Both the position numbers and the translations under genes were made by a program. Positions 1 to 8,337 of a stretch of DNA of 64,000 nucleotides are shown piece by piece. Source of the DNA: Marinilactibacillus kalidii (GTDB taxonomy: Bacteria > Bacillota > Bacilli > Lactobacillales > Carnobacteriaceae_A); NCBI RefSeq assembly GCF_017599325.1, contig NZ_JAGFVM010000026.1:1-64000 (forward strand), in the 5' to 3' direction. The notes under the pieces were generated by a model. The model worked only from the letters and a program-made list of their open reading frames with translations. It did no database searches and was not told where the DNA came from. Position 1 is the first letter of the stretch, and each line of letters opens with the position of its first letter.

Positions 1-112
1 GATCAGTTCTCCGAGAAAATATATCCAGTTTGAATCAAACGAATAAAACTAAAAACAAAGTATCGTACATTTTACACAGAACTCTGGACTTGACTAATTT
101 TGGAGAACAATA

Positions 113-748
113 ATGATAATGAAAAAGCGTATTAAATGTATTCTTTGCAACAATAACTCCCACTACTACCGTCTTAGCTTCAAAAATAAATAACAAATCT
201 GAAATTCTTAGTGACAATGAAATAATAAAAGATACGTTTTCTGTAAAAGAGTTAAACGAATCTGATTTAGCATTCGATGTAGAAGCATTTATTAAAGAAC
301 TCGAGTCGAACCCGAAAATATCTGCTATACTAAAAGAAAACTGGAATATTAAAGTTCAAGAGTATGAGAATGTTCCGTCGTTTGAACGGTGTGGCATTCT
401 TCATTATGAGAAACCCCTCTTTCTTTTGGAACCCAGTATGACCGCCTTCCGTATATAGAATACGAAACAAATGGTTGCAAAAGTACCTAAATCCATCAGA
501 GGTTACTTTACCTATAAGGCTATAGCTAATATCCTAAATATTGCATATGGTTTTCAAGGTTCCATAGAAAATATGGTGGCAAGAGCCTTCAGATATGTGG
601 CTTAAATAATTATTGGTCAGGAGTAGCTGCTAGAACACTTGTATTTTTCTTGGTATACCTTAAAGGAAAGGCGATAAAACAATATGAAAATGATAAATAT
701 ATTTTTTCAATATCTTTTGAGTGTGCTTCTCTCTTTAATGATCTGTAA
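113..748 (+). pseudogene. Decayed gene for a small secreted protein
   Basis: A GGAG site lies at 102-105 before an ATG at 113. The start encodes a basic leader (MIMKKRIKC), then the frame is lost near 140. The next frame runs from 141 with a signal-like stretch ending in VLAS, followed by an acidic, asparagine-rich segment, and is cut by TAG at 456. The same frame stays readable after that stop (KSIRGYFTYKAIANILNIAY) up to about 590. A second shift then continues as ICGLNNYWSGVAARTLVFFL to a stop at 746. I do not recognise the family. A secreted peptide followed by a small membrane protein is the layout seen for bacteriocin and immunity pairs, but that is inference. At least three lesions make it non-functional as read. 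Confidence 0.55.
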
Positions 749-968
749 TGCTGTGAGAAATATTGACGATAGTAGCTTATTGAATGTATTTATAGGTATA
801 TTTACTATAAGTTTTGTAACTATTTCAAGCATGGTGATTTCAAGATATATAAATATAAAGACGGGTGAGTTTTCAAGTGACTTTTTCAATCCATTTCCTT
901 TGTTTATTGGGATATTAATGGCAGGAGCAACATTAAACATGTTCTTCCCTGATTTGGTTTCACTTTGA
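684..968 (+). CDS. Small membrane protein, three predicted helices
   Basis: A 94-residue, strongly hydrophobic protein. Hydrophobic stretches lie at about residues 5-22, 33-52 and 69-91, with a short basic loop between the second and third. An AGGAAAGG-like site lies about 12 nt upstream, a rather long spacing. The start lies inside the last readable segment of the broken secreted-peptide gene, so the two overlapped or the peptide's true end was earlier. No family is recognised. Position suggests an immunity or accessory membrane protein of the decayed peptide locus (inference). The open frame looks intact, but its upstream partner is dead, so it may no longer be used. Confidence 0.5.
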   Translation: MKMINIFFQYLLSVLLSLMICNAVRNIDDSSLLNVFIGIFTISFVTISSMVISRYINIKTGEFSSDFFNPFPLFIGILMAGATLNMFFPDLVSL

Positions 969-1078
969 AAAACAGGGTATTAACTTTTTTGAAGTGAGTT
1001 CTCAATCGCTTTTAGTAAATAAACCTAAAGTATCCTTTTAATAAAATTTGCGTCGCTAAGTAATTAGGTTCTGTAATA

Positions 1079-1114
1079 AATGGCGTTGGTGATTTCTCAC
1101 CAACGCCATTTTTC
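1079..1114. terminator. Strong hairpin, possibly part of an ISL3-like end
   Basis: A perfect 12-bp stem (TGGCGTTGGTGA with TCACCAACGCCA) around a TTTC loop, followed by TTTTTC on the + strand and preceded by A-rich DNA. It can stop transcription of the small membrane gene. A hairpin like this close to an insertion-sequence end (GGTTCTGTAAT at 1067) also fits ISL3-family elements, which the neighbouring transposase remnant supports. Confidence 0.7.
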
Positions 1115-1179
1115 TTCGTTTAAATTAGAAAACAAGTAAGTTCTCCCGTAAAATAATAGTCGACCAAAAGTAAATATAC

Positions 1180-1545
1180 TTGGGAGCAATTCACTTACCT
1201 ACATCAAATAATATACAAAATGTACGCAATATCCAAGATGAGAATATTATGTTTAAAGATAACTTTGTATCTTACAGTACGCATAAAAAGAAATATACTT
1301 TATCAATTTCAGGTATTCATCCCACTTATCTTAGAGTAAAGAAGCAACGATCGTTTCTGAGATGTTATGGGGAGCTACCTAGAAAGTCTAACAAGCTGTT
1401 CTTAAGTCTGTTGGACACAACGTCTTAAAGTCGTTAAAATGACTTTTAGATCAACCAACTAGTCCTGAACTGTCAGGCTATATGAAAACTAGCTTAAAGA
1501 CATTGAAAGCTCATTTCCCACATATCAAAAATACCACGAGGTAAC
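1180..1545 (+). mobile_element. ISL3-family transposase remnant
   Basis: Two separated parts of an ISL3-type transposase can be read. The first 80 codons (from TTG at 1180) contain NIQDENIMF followed by LRVKKQRSFLRCYGE; these match the start of ISL3 transposases, where the IKDENI-like motif is followed by the LKKQR-C-C zinc-binding segment. After a stop at 1426, another frame (about 1452-1542) encodes YMKTSLKTLKAHFPHIKNT, resembling the stretch just before the SNGPIEG motif near the C-terminus. The whole DDE core and the SNGPIEG motif are missing, so the element has a large internal deletion and cannot transpose. The family assignment rests on motif memory; no intact inverted repeat pair was found. 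Confidence 0.6.
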
Positions 1546-1628
1546 AAATAATCGCATCTTTACACTACGACTAATAATGTTTGTTTTAATCGTTATGATC
1601 TTTGCTCTTCTATATTCAACTTTCTATT

Positions 1629-2381
1629 TCAATCCAATTCCGCCAATCCTGCGAGCAGTATTTCTATATACACGAAGAAAACTGCTTGGTCGTCCAGAAA
1701 GTGTGTCGTTGATCTTGAAACGAGTGGTAGATTGATCGTCAAATCTACTTCCCTGCTTAAGGGTGTACTCGGATTCATTGTAATCAAGACACCTGTTGCT
1801 TGATTCATTTTAAACTGCTTAACGATATCATCGTAATAACTGGAGCCTTTTATGGTGAAAATAATGACTAGATCATTTTCTTTTAGTGAATTAACGATAT
1901 CTTTCATCAATAAAAGATCCGTTGTATATTCACAGTCATAACCGATTTTTGCCATTCGCATTCGGAGTTGTTGTGCGGCCATACCGGTCCGATTGTAGCC
2001 AAATATCTTTATTCGATTAGACTCACCGATCAAACGACAAAAAGCTTTGTGTTCTTTTTCTGTTACTGTTTGTGCGATTTGTCTGATATGATCACTATAG
2101 ACCGAGGTGAGTGACTGGATAATTGGTAGCTCTTCTTCATTTTCTGTTTTGTGCGATACGAGAAACTTAGATAATGAAAATCTAAATTCAGAATAGCCTT
2201 GGTAACCAATTTTTTGACAGAGTCTGATGAAGGCTGTCTTAGAGGAACCGGCTTCTTTTGCCAACTCTTCCGCCGTTAATTGCACCACTAGTATGGGATC
2301 TTCAACAATATAACTCGCTATTCTTTTTTCAGACTTAGTAAAGCTTTCCATATTTTTTTCGAGTCTATCTACAGGGTTCAT
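1629..2381 (-). CDS. MurR/RpiR family transcriptional regulator
   Basis: A 250-residue regulator with an N-terminal RpiR-type helix-turn-helix (about residues 1-77: KSEKRIASYIVEDP, then LTAEELAKEAGSSKTAFIRL) and a C-terminal SIS domain for phosphosugars (from about 105; FGYNRTGMAAQQLRMRMAKI). The frame stays open for another 63 codons upstream, but the ATG at 2381 is preceded by GAGAGGA at a good distance and gives the usual family length. It is divergent from the sulfatase gene and shares its promoter region, where a palindrome covers the sulfatase -35. It is therefore the likely local regulator of the sulfatase pathway, responding to a phosphorylated sugar (inference). Confidence 0.88.
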   Translation of the reverse strand: MNPVDRLEKNMESFTKSEKRIASYIVEDPILVVQLTAEELAKEAGSSKTAFIRLCQKIGYQGYSEFRFSLSKFLVSHKTENEEELPIIQSLTSVYSDHIRQIAQTVTEKEHKAFCRLIGESNRIKIFGYNRTGMAAQQLRMRMAKIGYDCEYTTDLLLMKDIVNSLKENDLVIIFTIKGSSYYDDIVKQFKMNQATGVLITMNPSTPLSREVDLTINLPLVSRSTTHFLDDQAVFFVYIEILLAGLAELD

Positions 2382-2433
2382 ATATCTGTATCCTCTCTTG
2401 TTCATGTTCTCTACTGGCTGTTCATTCATTTCT

Positions 2434-2522
2434 ATTATACCGTTATTACAATTGAAAGAAATCATTCTTTTCGGACTTAAGTTCTTTTCAATATTGAAAA
2501 TAAGTCCTTTTTGCTGTATAAC
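2434..2522. promoter_or_regulatory. Divergent promoter region with palindromic operator
   Basis: The perfect 16-bp palindrome TTTTCAATATTGAAAA at 2485-2500 is flanked by GGACTTA (2473) and TAAGTCC (2501). It contains the -35 TTGAAA (2494-2499) of the sulfatase promoter, which is 17 bp from TATAAC (2517-2522). TATAAT on the other strand (2434-2439) can serve the regulator gene. Binding by the adjacent RpiR protein is inferred. Confidence 0.6.
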
Positions 2523-2560
2523 TAATATAAAGGAATACAGACTCAAATTAAAGGAGAAAA

Positions 2561-4027
2561 ATGATGACAAATAAAAAGCAGCCGAATATCGTGATGGTTG
2601 TCGCCGATCAATGGAGAGCAGATTCTATCGGTTACAACGGCAATCAAGCTATTAAAACACCCCATATTGATCAACTTGCTGAAGAAGGCGTTAGTTTCTC
2701 CAACGCTTTTTGTCAAAACCCCGTATGTGTTCCCAGTAGAAATTCGTTTTTAACCGGCTGGTATCCTCATACAAAAGGCTTCCGTACCATGCATAATCTA
2801 ATGGACGACACCGAACCTAATATTTTGAAAACATTAAAAAATAATGGTTACCATGTTTATTGGGGTGGTCGAAATGATAGCATCAAAGTAGATGGAGATC
2901 TTTCAAAATTCGCTACTACAGTGGATGATCAGTTTTCTGCTAAGATGAAAGAAATGATGAGTCAAAAAAAATCAGCGCCCGAACATGCAAAAGCTGATGC
3001 TGATAAAAAGCCTGATTACTCGCACTATAAAGGTGTGAAAGAAACAGTTCACCACCTTGATCAAGACCAATTGGAAAGTACGATTGAATTCATTAAGAAT
3101 GATACTTTTGGCGATGATCCTTTTTGTGCTTATGTAGCATTGAGCTTACCTCACCCACCCTACAGTGTGGATCAAGAATGGTTCGATAAAGTGGATGCCG
3201 CATTAGTCGATGAAGCTGTCCGCTTAACCGAAGACGAGTGGAGCAGAAAACCAAGTATTTTAAGAGGGATTCATAAAAATCAGGAACTCTATAATTGGTC
3301 AGACGAAGACTTGAAAAAAATCAAACAAGTTTATTATGCAATGGGCATGAAGCTTGACCATCATATCGGTAAACTCATCGATACGTTAAAAGAGAAAGAC
3401 TTGTACGATGACACGATTTTTGTGTTTTTCAGTGACCATGGAGACTATACCGGCGATTACGAAATTGCTGAAAAGAATCAGAATACCTTTGAAGATATGC
3501 TGACAAATGTTCCTTTAGTTATCAAACCTGCCAAAAACTTTGATTTTGTATCACGAAATACAGACGCTTTGGTTGAATTGATCGATATTCAAGCTACATT
3601 AATGGATCTAACGGACATTACACCGGAACATACACAGTTCGGTAAATCGCTTCGTTCCGTGTTTGAAGGTTCCGATACCCATAGAGATGTCGTATTCTCA
3701 GAAGGTGGCAGACTGAAAGAAGAAGGCGCCTATGCTATGGATGCTGGACATCAGCCTAATAATCCTTATTGGCCAAGAACAACTGAACAAGAGAAAATGC
3801 CACAACATACGAAAGCCACTATGATCAGAAATCAAGATTATAAGTATGTTTATCGTTTATACGAAGATGACGAGTTCTATGATTTAAAATCAGATCCAAA
3901 CGAGCGTAACAATTTGATTCACTCAGAGAAATACACTTCTGAAATTGCCACGTTCCAAAACAGAATGCTTCGTTACTTCGTTGAAACCAGCGATGTCGTG
4001 CCACATAAACGTGATAGCCGCTTTTAA
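2561..4027 (+). CDS. Type I (Cys-type) sulfatase
   Basis: A 488-residue sulfatase of the alkaline phosphatase superfamily that hydrolyses sulfate esters. The signature C56-V-P-S-R60 carries the cysteine that must be oxidised to formylglycine. D16 in VADQWRAD and the FFSDHGD motif supply metal ligands. The C-terminal half ends with DDEFYDLKSDPNERNNL, typical of this family. No signal peptide is seen, so it should act in the cytoplasm on an imported sulfated compound. AAGGAG lies 4 nt before ATGATG. The next gene encodes the matching maturase, and an RpiR regulator is divergent. The substrate cannot be read from the sequence; a sulfated sugar fits the RpiR regulator and the nearby PTS (inference). 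Confidence 0.92.
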   Translation: MMTNKKQPNIVMVVADQWRADSIGYNGNQAIKTPHIDQLAEEGVSFSNAFCQNPVCVPSRNSFLTGWYPHTKGFRTMHNLMDDTEPNILKTLKNNGYHVYWGGRNDSIKVDGDLSKFATTVDDQFSAKMKEMMSQKKSAPEHAKADADKKPDYSHYKGVKETVHHLDQDQLESTIEFIKNDTFGDDPFCAYVALSLPHPPYSVDQEWFDKVDAALVDEAVRLTEDEWSRKPSILRGIHKNQELYNWSDEDLKKIKQVYYAMGMKLDHHIGKLIDTLKEKDLYDDTIFVFFSDHGDYTGDYEIAEKNQNTFEDMLTNVPLVIKPAKNFDFVSRNTDALVELIDIQATLMDLTDITPEHTQFGKSLRSVFEGSDTHRDVVFSEGGRLKEEGAYAMDAGHQPNNPYWPRTTEQEKMPQHTKATMIRNQDYKYVYRLYEDDEFYDLKSDPNERNNLIHSEKYTSEIATFQNRMLRYFVETSDVVPHKRDSRF

Positions 4028-4056
4028 TTCAGGCTAAAGAGAGTTCAATTAAGGGA

Positions 4057-4088
4057 TAGACGAGCAGGTAAATCCTACTCGTCTTTTA
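4057..4088 (+). terminator. Hairpin between sulfatase and maturase genes
   Basis: AGACGAG-AGG pairs with CCT-CTCGTCT around a short loop, followed by TTTTA. It may lower read-through so that less maturase than sulfatase is made. Confidence 0.5.
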
Positions 4089-4135
4089 CCTTTGTCTAAT
4101 TTTTCATATTTATTCAATAGAAAGAAGGTATTTTT

Positions 4136-5059
4136 ATGGGCTGTTGTCAACCAAACCAATCCGGAAAAAAAGTTTCCTTAGAAGCCATCGCATCCGATCC
4201 TTCTCTTGTATCTATCGATTCAAAGGACACACACTTGAATGATATGGTACTGATTAAAGGGGGGACTTTTCTAATGGGGTCAGAAGATGCCGATATCCAT
4301 GTGGCTGATCGAGAAGGTCCTATCAGAGAAGAAACAGTTTCTTCATTTTATATTGACCCTACCCCCGTAACAAATGCAGCATTTTCTCAATTCATTAGTG
4401 AAACAGGCTACCGAACAGAAGCAGAGCAATATGGCTGGTCTTTTGTATTTCACTTGTTGTTATCAGAAGAAACACAAGAAAGTATTAAAGAAATCCCGAT
4501 ACAAAGCCCTTGGTGGCGAGTCGTCCCTGGTGCAACTTGGCATCATCCAGAAGGGATCGATTCAGACATAGAAACGCGCATGGACCATCCTGTCGTTCAT
4601 GTTTCATGGAATGATGCGCAGGCTTATTGTCGTTGGGCTGGTAAAAGACTTCTCCATGAAAAAGAATGGGAATATGCAGCCAGAGGTGGCTTGCTCAGCC
4701 AACGCTATGTATGGGGAAATGAATTACACCCTCAAGGTCAGCATATGTGCAATATCTGGCAAGGTGATTTCCCTTACACGAATACAGCAGAAGACGGCTA
4801 TATCGGTACTGCCCCTGTCACAGCTTTTCCTCCAAATCAGTATGGTCTTTATAGTATGGCCGGAGACGTTTGGGAATGGTGCACGAATAACTTCGATTGG
4901 GACCTAGAAAATAAGGATACAACAGTCAAAACCGTTCGCGGAGGTAGTTACCTTTGTCACGATAGTTACTGTAATCGGTATCGGGTCGCCGCTAGAACGT
5001 CTAATACCATCGACTCTTCTACTGGGAATATGGGGTTCCGATGTGCGGTAGATGCATAA
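4136..5059 (+). CDS. Formylglycine-generating enzyme (sulfatase maturase)
   Basis: A 307-residue SUMF1/EgtB-fold protein that oxidises the sulfatase cysteine to formylglycine with oxygen and copper. FGE landmarks are present: MVLIKGGTFLMGS near residue 36, HPVVHVSWNDAQAYCRWAGK, EWEYAARGG, GDVWEWC, and GGSYLCHDSYCNRYR. C274 and C279 of the last motif match the catalytic copper-binding cysteine pair of human and Streptomyces FGE. GAAGG precedes the ATG. The gene lies about 110 bp behind the sulfatase, so the pair forms a self-contained sulfatase module. This is the aerobic maturase, not the radical-SAM anSME type, which means active sulfatase should depend on oxygen. Confidence 0.92.
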   Translation: MGCCQPNQSGKKVSLEAIASDPSLVSIDSKDTHLNDMVLIKGGTFLMGSEDADIHVADREGPIREETVSSFYIDPTPVTNAAFSQFISETGYRTEAEQYGWSFVFHLLLSEETQESIKEIPIQSPWWRVVPGATWHHPEGIDSDIETRMDHPVVHVSWNDAQAYCRWAGKRLLHEKEWEYAARGGLLSQRYVWGNELHPQGQHMCNIWQGDFPYTNTAEDGYIGTAPVTAFPPNQYGLYSMAGDVWEWCTNNFDWDLENKDTTVKTVRGGSYLCHDSYCNRYRVAARTSNTIDSSTGNMGFRCAVDA

Positions 5060-5068
5060 TGTTCGAAA

Positions 5069-5120
5069 ATGAAAAATAGTAGCTACGAAAATAATCATTT
5101 TCGCAGCTACTATTTTTTAT
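5069..5120. terminator. Bidirectional terminator between maturase and PTS genes
   Basis: A long hairpin (AAAAATAGTAGCT-CGAAAA with TTTTCG-AGCTACTATTTTT) with A-rich and T-rich flanks serves both converging transcription units. Confidence 0.8.
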
Positions 5121-5133
5121 GGTTCTTTTTATA

Positions 5134-7080
5134 TCAGGCAATAACCGTAATAAAGTCTTCGTCTCCAACTTGCGTCATTTCTTTGTTACTCGTTTCCAAA
5201 ATATCCAAGTATTGATTGGTATTTGAAATGATTACCGGTGTAATCACGGAATACCCTTCTTTTTGTATACCTTCTTTATCAAATTCTAGTAATAATTGTC
5301 CCTTTTTGACAATATCTCCTTGCTTAACTTTCGGAGAAAAGTGTCGCCCATCTAAGTTGACTGTATCCATTCCTACGTGAATCAATACCTCTATACCATC
5401 TGTGGTTGTGATACCGATAGCGTGATGTGTTGGAAATAAAGTGGTAACTGATCCATCTGCTGGCGCAAATACCTTTCCTTCGCTTGGCATGATCGCAATT
5501 CCTTTACCTAACAATCCAATGGAAAACGCATTGTCCTCCACTTCACTGAGAGGGACGATATCTCCGCTGATTGGCGTCGCTAAGTTGTACATAACATTTT
5601 GACCTAATTCTCCATTCACTTGTTCTTCTTCTTCAAGTTGCTCATCGAGTTTTTCATTCACATTACTCTGATCGTCTTTTGTACTATATGCATAGAAATA
5701 GGTAAAGACAAATCCTAATACAAACGCTGATGCAATCGCTACAACAAATCCTATGACACTATTATCAATCCCTGTTTCAGGATTGATAAATCTCGGAATG
5801 GCAAAGATACCTGTTCCACCATTGATGTATACTCTTGTTTTGAAGATCCCCATTATCCCACCAGCTATTGCTGTTGCAACGGAAGTAGCATAAAAAGCTT
5901 TTTTCCTAGGTAGCGTTACCCCATATAAAGCAGGTTCCGTGATCCCAAACACCGCTGACAAGAATGCTGGAAGAGAGATTTCTTTTAACTTTCTATCTTT
6001 TGTTTTAAAGAAAATGGCTAATGTTACGCCTGCCATCGCTAATGGTGTAGCCAATCCTGCCATTACAACTACATCAAACCCTAATGTTGCATAGTTGTTC
6101 AGTGCGATTGGAATAAATCCCCAATGGAGTCCGAACATGATAAAGATTTGCCAGAAACCACCGATCAATGTTCCGGCGATGATTGGACTAAATTCATACG
6201 CTGTTGATAGTCCTTGTCCGATAATCAATCCAACCCAAGTTGTCAGTGGACCAATTACTAAAAACGTTAGTGGCACAGTCACTAATAATGTCAAGAAAGC
6301 AACGAAGAAACTTCTGATTGCTCTTGGAATGATTCTTTCAAAGAACCCTTCTACTTTCGATGCCATGTAGGTCGCCGCTATAATTGGAATAACACTTGAA
6401 GTGTAGCTCATCAAGATAACAGGTATCCCAAAAAAGGTGACGTAAATCGGTGATTCAATGGCAGTTCCTTGAAACAAGGTAAGCAGCGATTCACCTGCGC
6501 CACTATTCGCTGTTACGATTGTCGGATACACCAAAGCTGCACCTATTGCCATTCCTAAAAAGGGTTTACCGCCAAATTTCTTAGCCGCTGTATAGCCTAG
6601 AAAAATAGGGAAAAAGTAAAATAATCCATCTCCTGTAGCATTTAATATCAGATAAATACCACTCGTCTTATCCAATAAGCTGAAAGCCGTTAAAAGAGCT
6701 AATAGCCCTTTGATCATACCGGATGCCATCAATACACTGATGATCGGTGTAAAGATCGAAGACACGATATCAATAAAATTATTTAACACTCCTTTAGGTT
6801 TGTCTTCTTCCATTTCACTACTATCATCTGTTTGGATACCCGCTACTTGGACGAATTCTTTATATACATCCGCAACATGATTGCCCACCACGACTTGGTA
6901 TTGACCACCACTCTGAACAACTGTAACCACACCAGCCATCTGTTTGATTTCATCTGTTTTTGCTTTTGATTCATCTTTTAGTTTAAATCGCATACGCGTC
7001 ATACAATGGGTCAAACCACTAATATTTTCTTTTCCACCAATTTTATTCAATAATGTTTCATTAAATGCTTTATATTCCAT
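5134..7080 (-). CDS. Beta-glucoside-type PTS transporter, EIIBCA
   Basis: A 648-residue single-chain PTS permease that imports and phosphorylates a sugar. The N-terminal EIIB domain has the phospho-cysteine C26 in GLTHCMTRMRF. A multi-helix EIIC domain (about residues 105-460) contains GITEPALYGV. The C-terminal EIIA domain has H568 in VLIHVGMDTV. Domain order and sequence fit the Bgl/sucrose/trehalose branch. RBS AGGAGG precedes the ATG. It lies behind the antiterminator gene, with its own RAT and terminator in the 100-bp gap, so it is induced by that LicT-type protein. No phospho-beta-glucosidase lies next to it in this window, so the hydrolase must be elsewhere. Linkage to the sulfatase genes is only by position. 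Confidence 0.93.
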   Translation of the reverse strand: MEYKAFNETLLNKIGGKENISGLTHCMTRMRFKLKDESKAKTDEIKQMAGVVTVVQSGGQYQVVVGNHVADVYKEFVQVAGIQTDDSSEMEEDKPKGVLNNFIDIVSSIFTPIISVLMASGMIKGLLALLTAFSLLDKTSGIYLILNATGDGLFYFFPIFLGYTAAKKFGGKPFLGMAIGAALVYPTIVTANSGAGESLLTLFQGTAIESPIYVTFFGIPVILMSYTSSVIPIIAATYMASKVEGFFERIIPRAIRSFFVAFLTLLVTVPLTFLVIGPLTTWVGLIIGQGLSTAYEFSPIIAGTLIGGFWQIFIMFGLHWGFIPIALNNYATLGFDVVVMAGLATPLAMAGVTLAIFFKTKDRKLKEISLPAFLSAVFGITEPALYGVTLPRKKAFYATSVATAIAGGIMGIFKTRVYINGGTGIFAIPRFINPETGIDNSVIGFVVAIASAFVLGFVFTYFYAYSTKDDQSNVNEKLDEQLEEEEQVNGELGQNVMYNLATPISGDIVPLSEVEDNAFSIGLLGKGIAIMPSEGKVFAPADGSVTTLFPTHHAIGITTTDGIEVLIHVGMDTVNLDGRHFSPKVKQGDIVKKGQLLLEFDKEGIQKEGYSVITPVIISNTNQYLDILETSNKEMTQVGDEDFITVIA

Positions 7081-7103
7081 CGCTTATTTCCTCCTTTTTT
7101 CAA

Positions 7104-7186
7104 ATAAAAAGACAAGACACAACCAAACCACCACACTAAAGTAGCGGTTCAGTTAAGTCTTCCCTGCTTTACCAGTAACACCTTAA
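7104..7186 (-). promoter_or_regulatory. RAT antiterminator and overlapping terminator before the PTS gene
   Basis: On the minus strand AAGGTGTTACTGGTAAAGCA (7186 downward) matches the ribonucleic antiterminator consensus of LicT/SacY proteins. Its 3' end overlaps a 21-bp terminator stem (7114-7161, one mismatch counting G-U pairs) followed by TCTTTTTAT. The two structures exclude each other, as in classical bgl leaders. The RAT abuts the antiterminator gene's stop codon. Confidence 0.85.
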
Positions 7187-8014
7187 CTATTTACCATTTT
7201 CAATTAATTTTTGAATGTGTAATGTCAAATACAGTTGTTCATCATCATACATGGTCACTTGTAAGTACTTTTCAATCAATCGAGTAGAGGCATAAGCTTC
7301 TGGATATTTATCAACAACATGTTCCAGAAGCGAATTACTTTTTTGACTAGACGTCGACGCTTTTTCCAGACGTTTAAAGAAGAAGCGTAAATGGGTGACA
7401 AAGCGCTCGAAAGCAATACTATTTTCATCAATATGAATTTTATTATAATTTCTAATAATGCCTATAATTTCTTTCACTTTTTTAGTCATCGACTGGATAT
7501 CTTCAACTTTTTCATTACTGCTATTGATTTGAACGTTAATGAAATGCATCGCAATATTACTAATTTCTGATTCATCTACGTTCACTTGTTCTTTTTCTTG
7601 AATCAGTTTTACAGCGTATTCGCCAACAGCATATTCTATCGGATAGAATTTCTGTATTTCCCAAGATAACTTGTTACTGATTGCGATGCCTTCTTTGTGC
7701 AAGTTAATCAAATTATAAAGATGATCTGTTAGGGAAATATAAATCGTATCACTCAACTGATATTGGATTTGCTGTTTAGCGTAATCGATGATGTCATCCG
7801 CTAAAGCGGCATATTTTACCGGAATATCTTTTAAGAGCTGACCGAAGCGTTCAGAGGATTTTTGATGCATAATGAATACTTTCTCAATTTTGTCTTGATC
7901 TGCTTCTTCTCCCAATTTTTTCCCAAATCCTAGCCCAGTTCCTATCCAGATAAAATCTTTGTCATCTTGTCGGACCAAAACAGCATTGTTATTTAATATT
8001 TTTTTGATCTTCAA
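7187..8014 (-). CDS. licT: LicT/BglG-family PRD transcription antiterminator
   Basis: A 275-residue RNA-binding antiterminator. The N-terminal co-antiterminator domain (about residues 1-55, MKIKKILNNNAVLVRQDDKD) binds the RAT hairpin. Two PTS regulation domains follow (about 65-170 and 175-275) with conserved histidines such as LTDHLYNLINLHKEG and AMHFINVQINS, whose phosphorylation by HPr and the EII controls activity. Its leader also has a RAT and terminator, so it should regulate both itself and the PTS gene. The start at 8014 follows GGGGG at a somewhat long distance, and the MKIKKILNNN start matches the family. Inducer sugar unknown; beta-glucosides are the family default. Confidence 0.93.
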   Translation of the reverse strand: MKIKKILNNNAVLVRQDDKDFIWIGTGLGFGKKLGEEADQDKIEKVFIMHQKSSERFGQLLKDIPVKYAALADDIIDYAKQQIQYQLSDTIYISLTDHLYNLINLHKEGIAISNKLSWEIQKFYPIEYAVGEYAVKLIQEKEQVNVDESEISNIAMHFINVQINSSNEKVEDIQSMTKKVKEIIGIIRNYNKIHIDENSIAFERFVTHLRFFFKRLEKASTSSQKSNSLLEHVVDKYPEAYASTRLIEKYLQVTMYDDEQLYLTLHIQKLIENGK

Positions 8015-8037
8015 GACGTCTAGTACCCCCTTTGATA

Positions 8038-8120
8038 ATAAAAAAAGACTATACCATTAAAATATGTGCCGGTACCTGACACCTACTTTAAGGTATAGCC
8101 TGCTTCACCAGTAACTACCC
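8038..8120 (-). promoter_or_regulatory. RAT antiterminator and terminator before licT
   Basis: The minus strand reads GGGTAGTTACTGGTGAAGCA (8120 downward), a second RAT. It overlaps a long hairpin (8049-8098, CTATACC to GGTATAG) followed by TCTTTTTTT. This makes licT expression autoregulated by antitermination. Confidence 0.85.
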
Positions 8121-8135
8121 ACTCGATTAATTTTT

Positions 8136-8172
8136 ATTATACAGAACATCCCAGCCAATGCAAGCGTTTTAT
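8136..8172 (-). promoter_or_regulatory. Promoter of the licT-PTS operon with cre-like site
   Basis: On the minus strand TTGCAT (8163-8158) and TATAAT (8141-8136) are 16 bp apart. ATGCAAGCGTTTTAT (8158-8172, + strand) matches the CcpA cre consensus WTGNAANCGNWNNCW with one mismatch and covers the -35, so catabolite repression is expected (inference). Confidence 0.7.
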
Positions 8173-8337
8173 TTCTATTTTGGACTTTTTTTCTAAAAAA
8201 CTCACTGTTGAAGTCCGGAATCTTGAGTTAAATTGACATTAATTTTTTCGATCCTTTTGGTAAACTATAGCTACTAACAGTGCTTTTTATCATTGCATAT
8301 TTGATAATACATTTTTTAAAGGAGGTAAGACATTACC

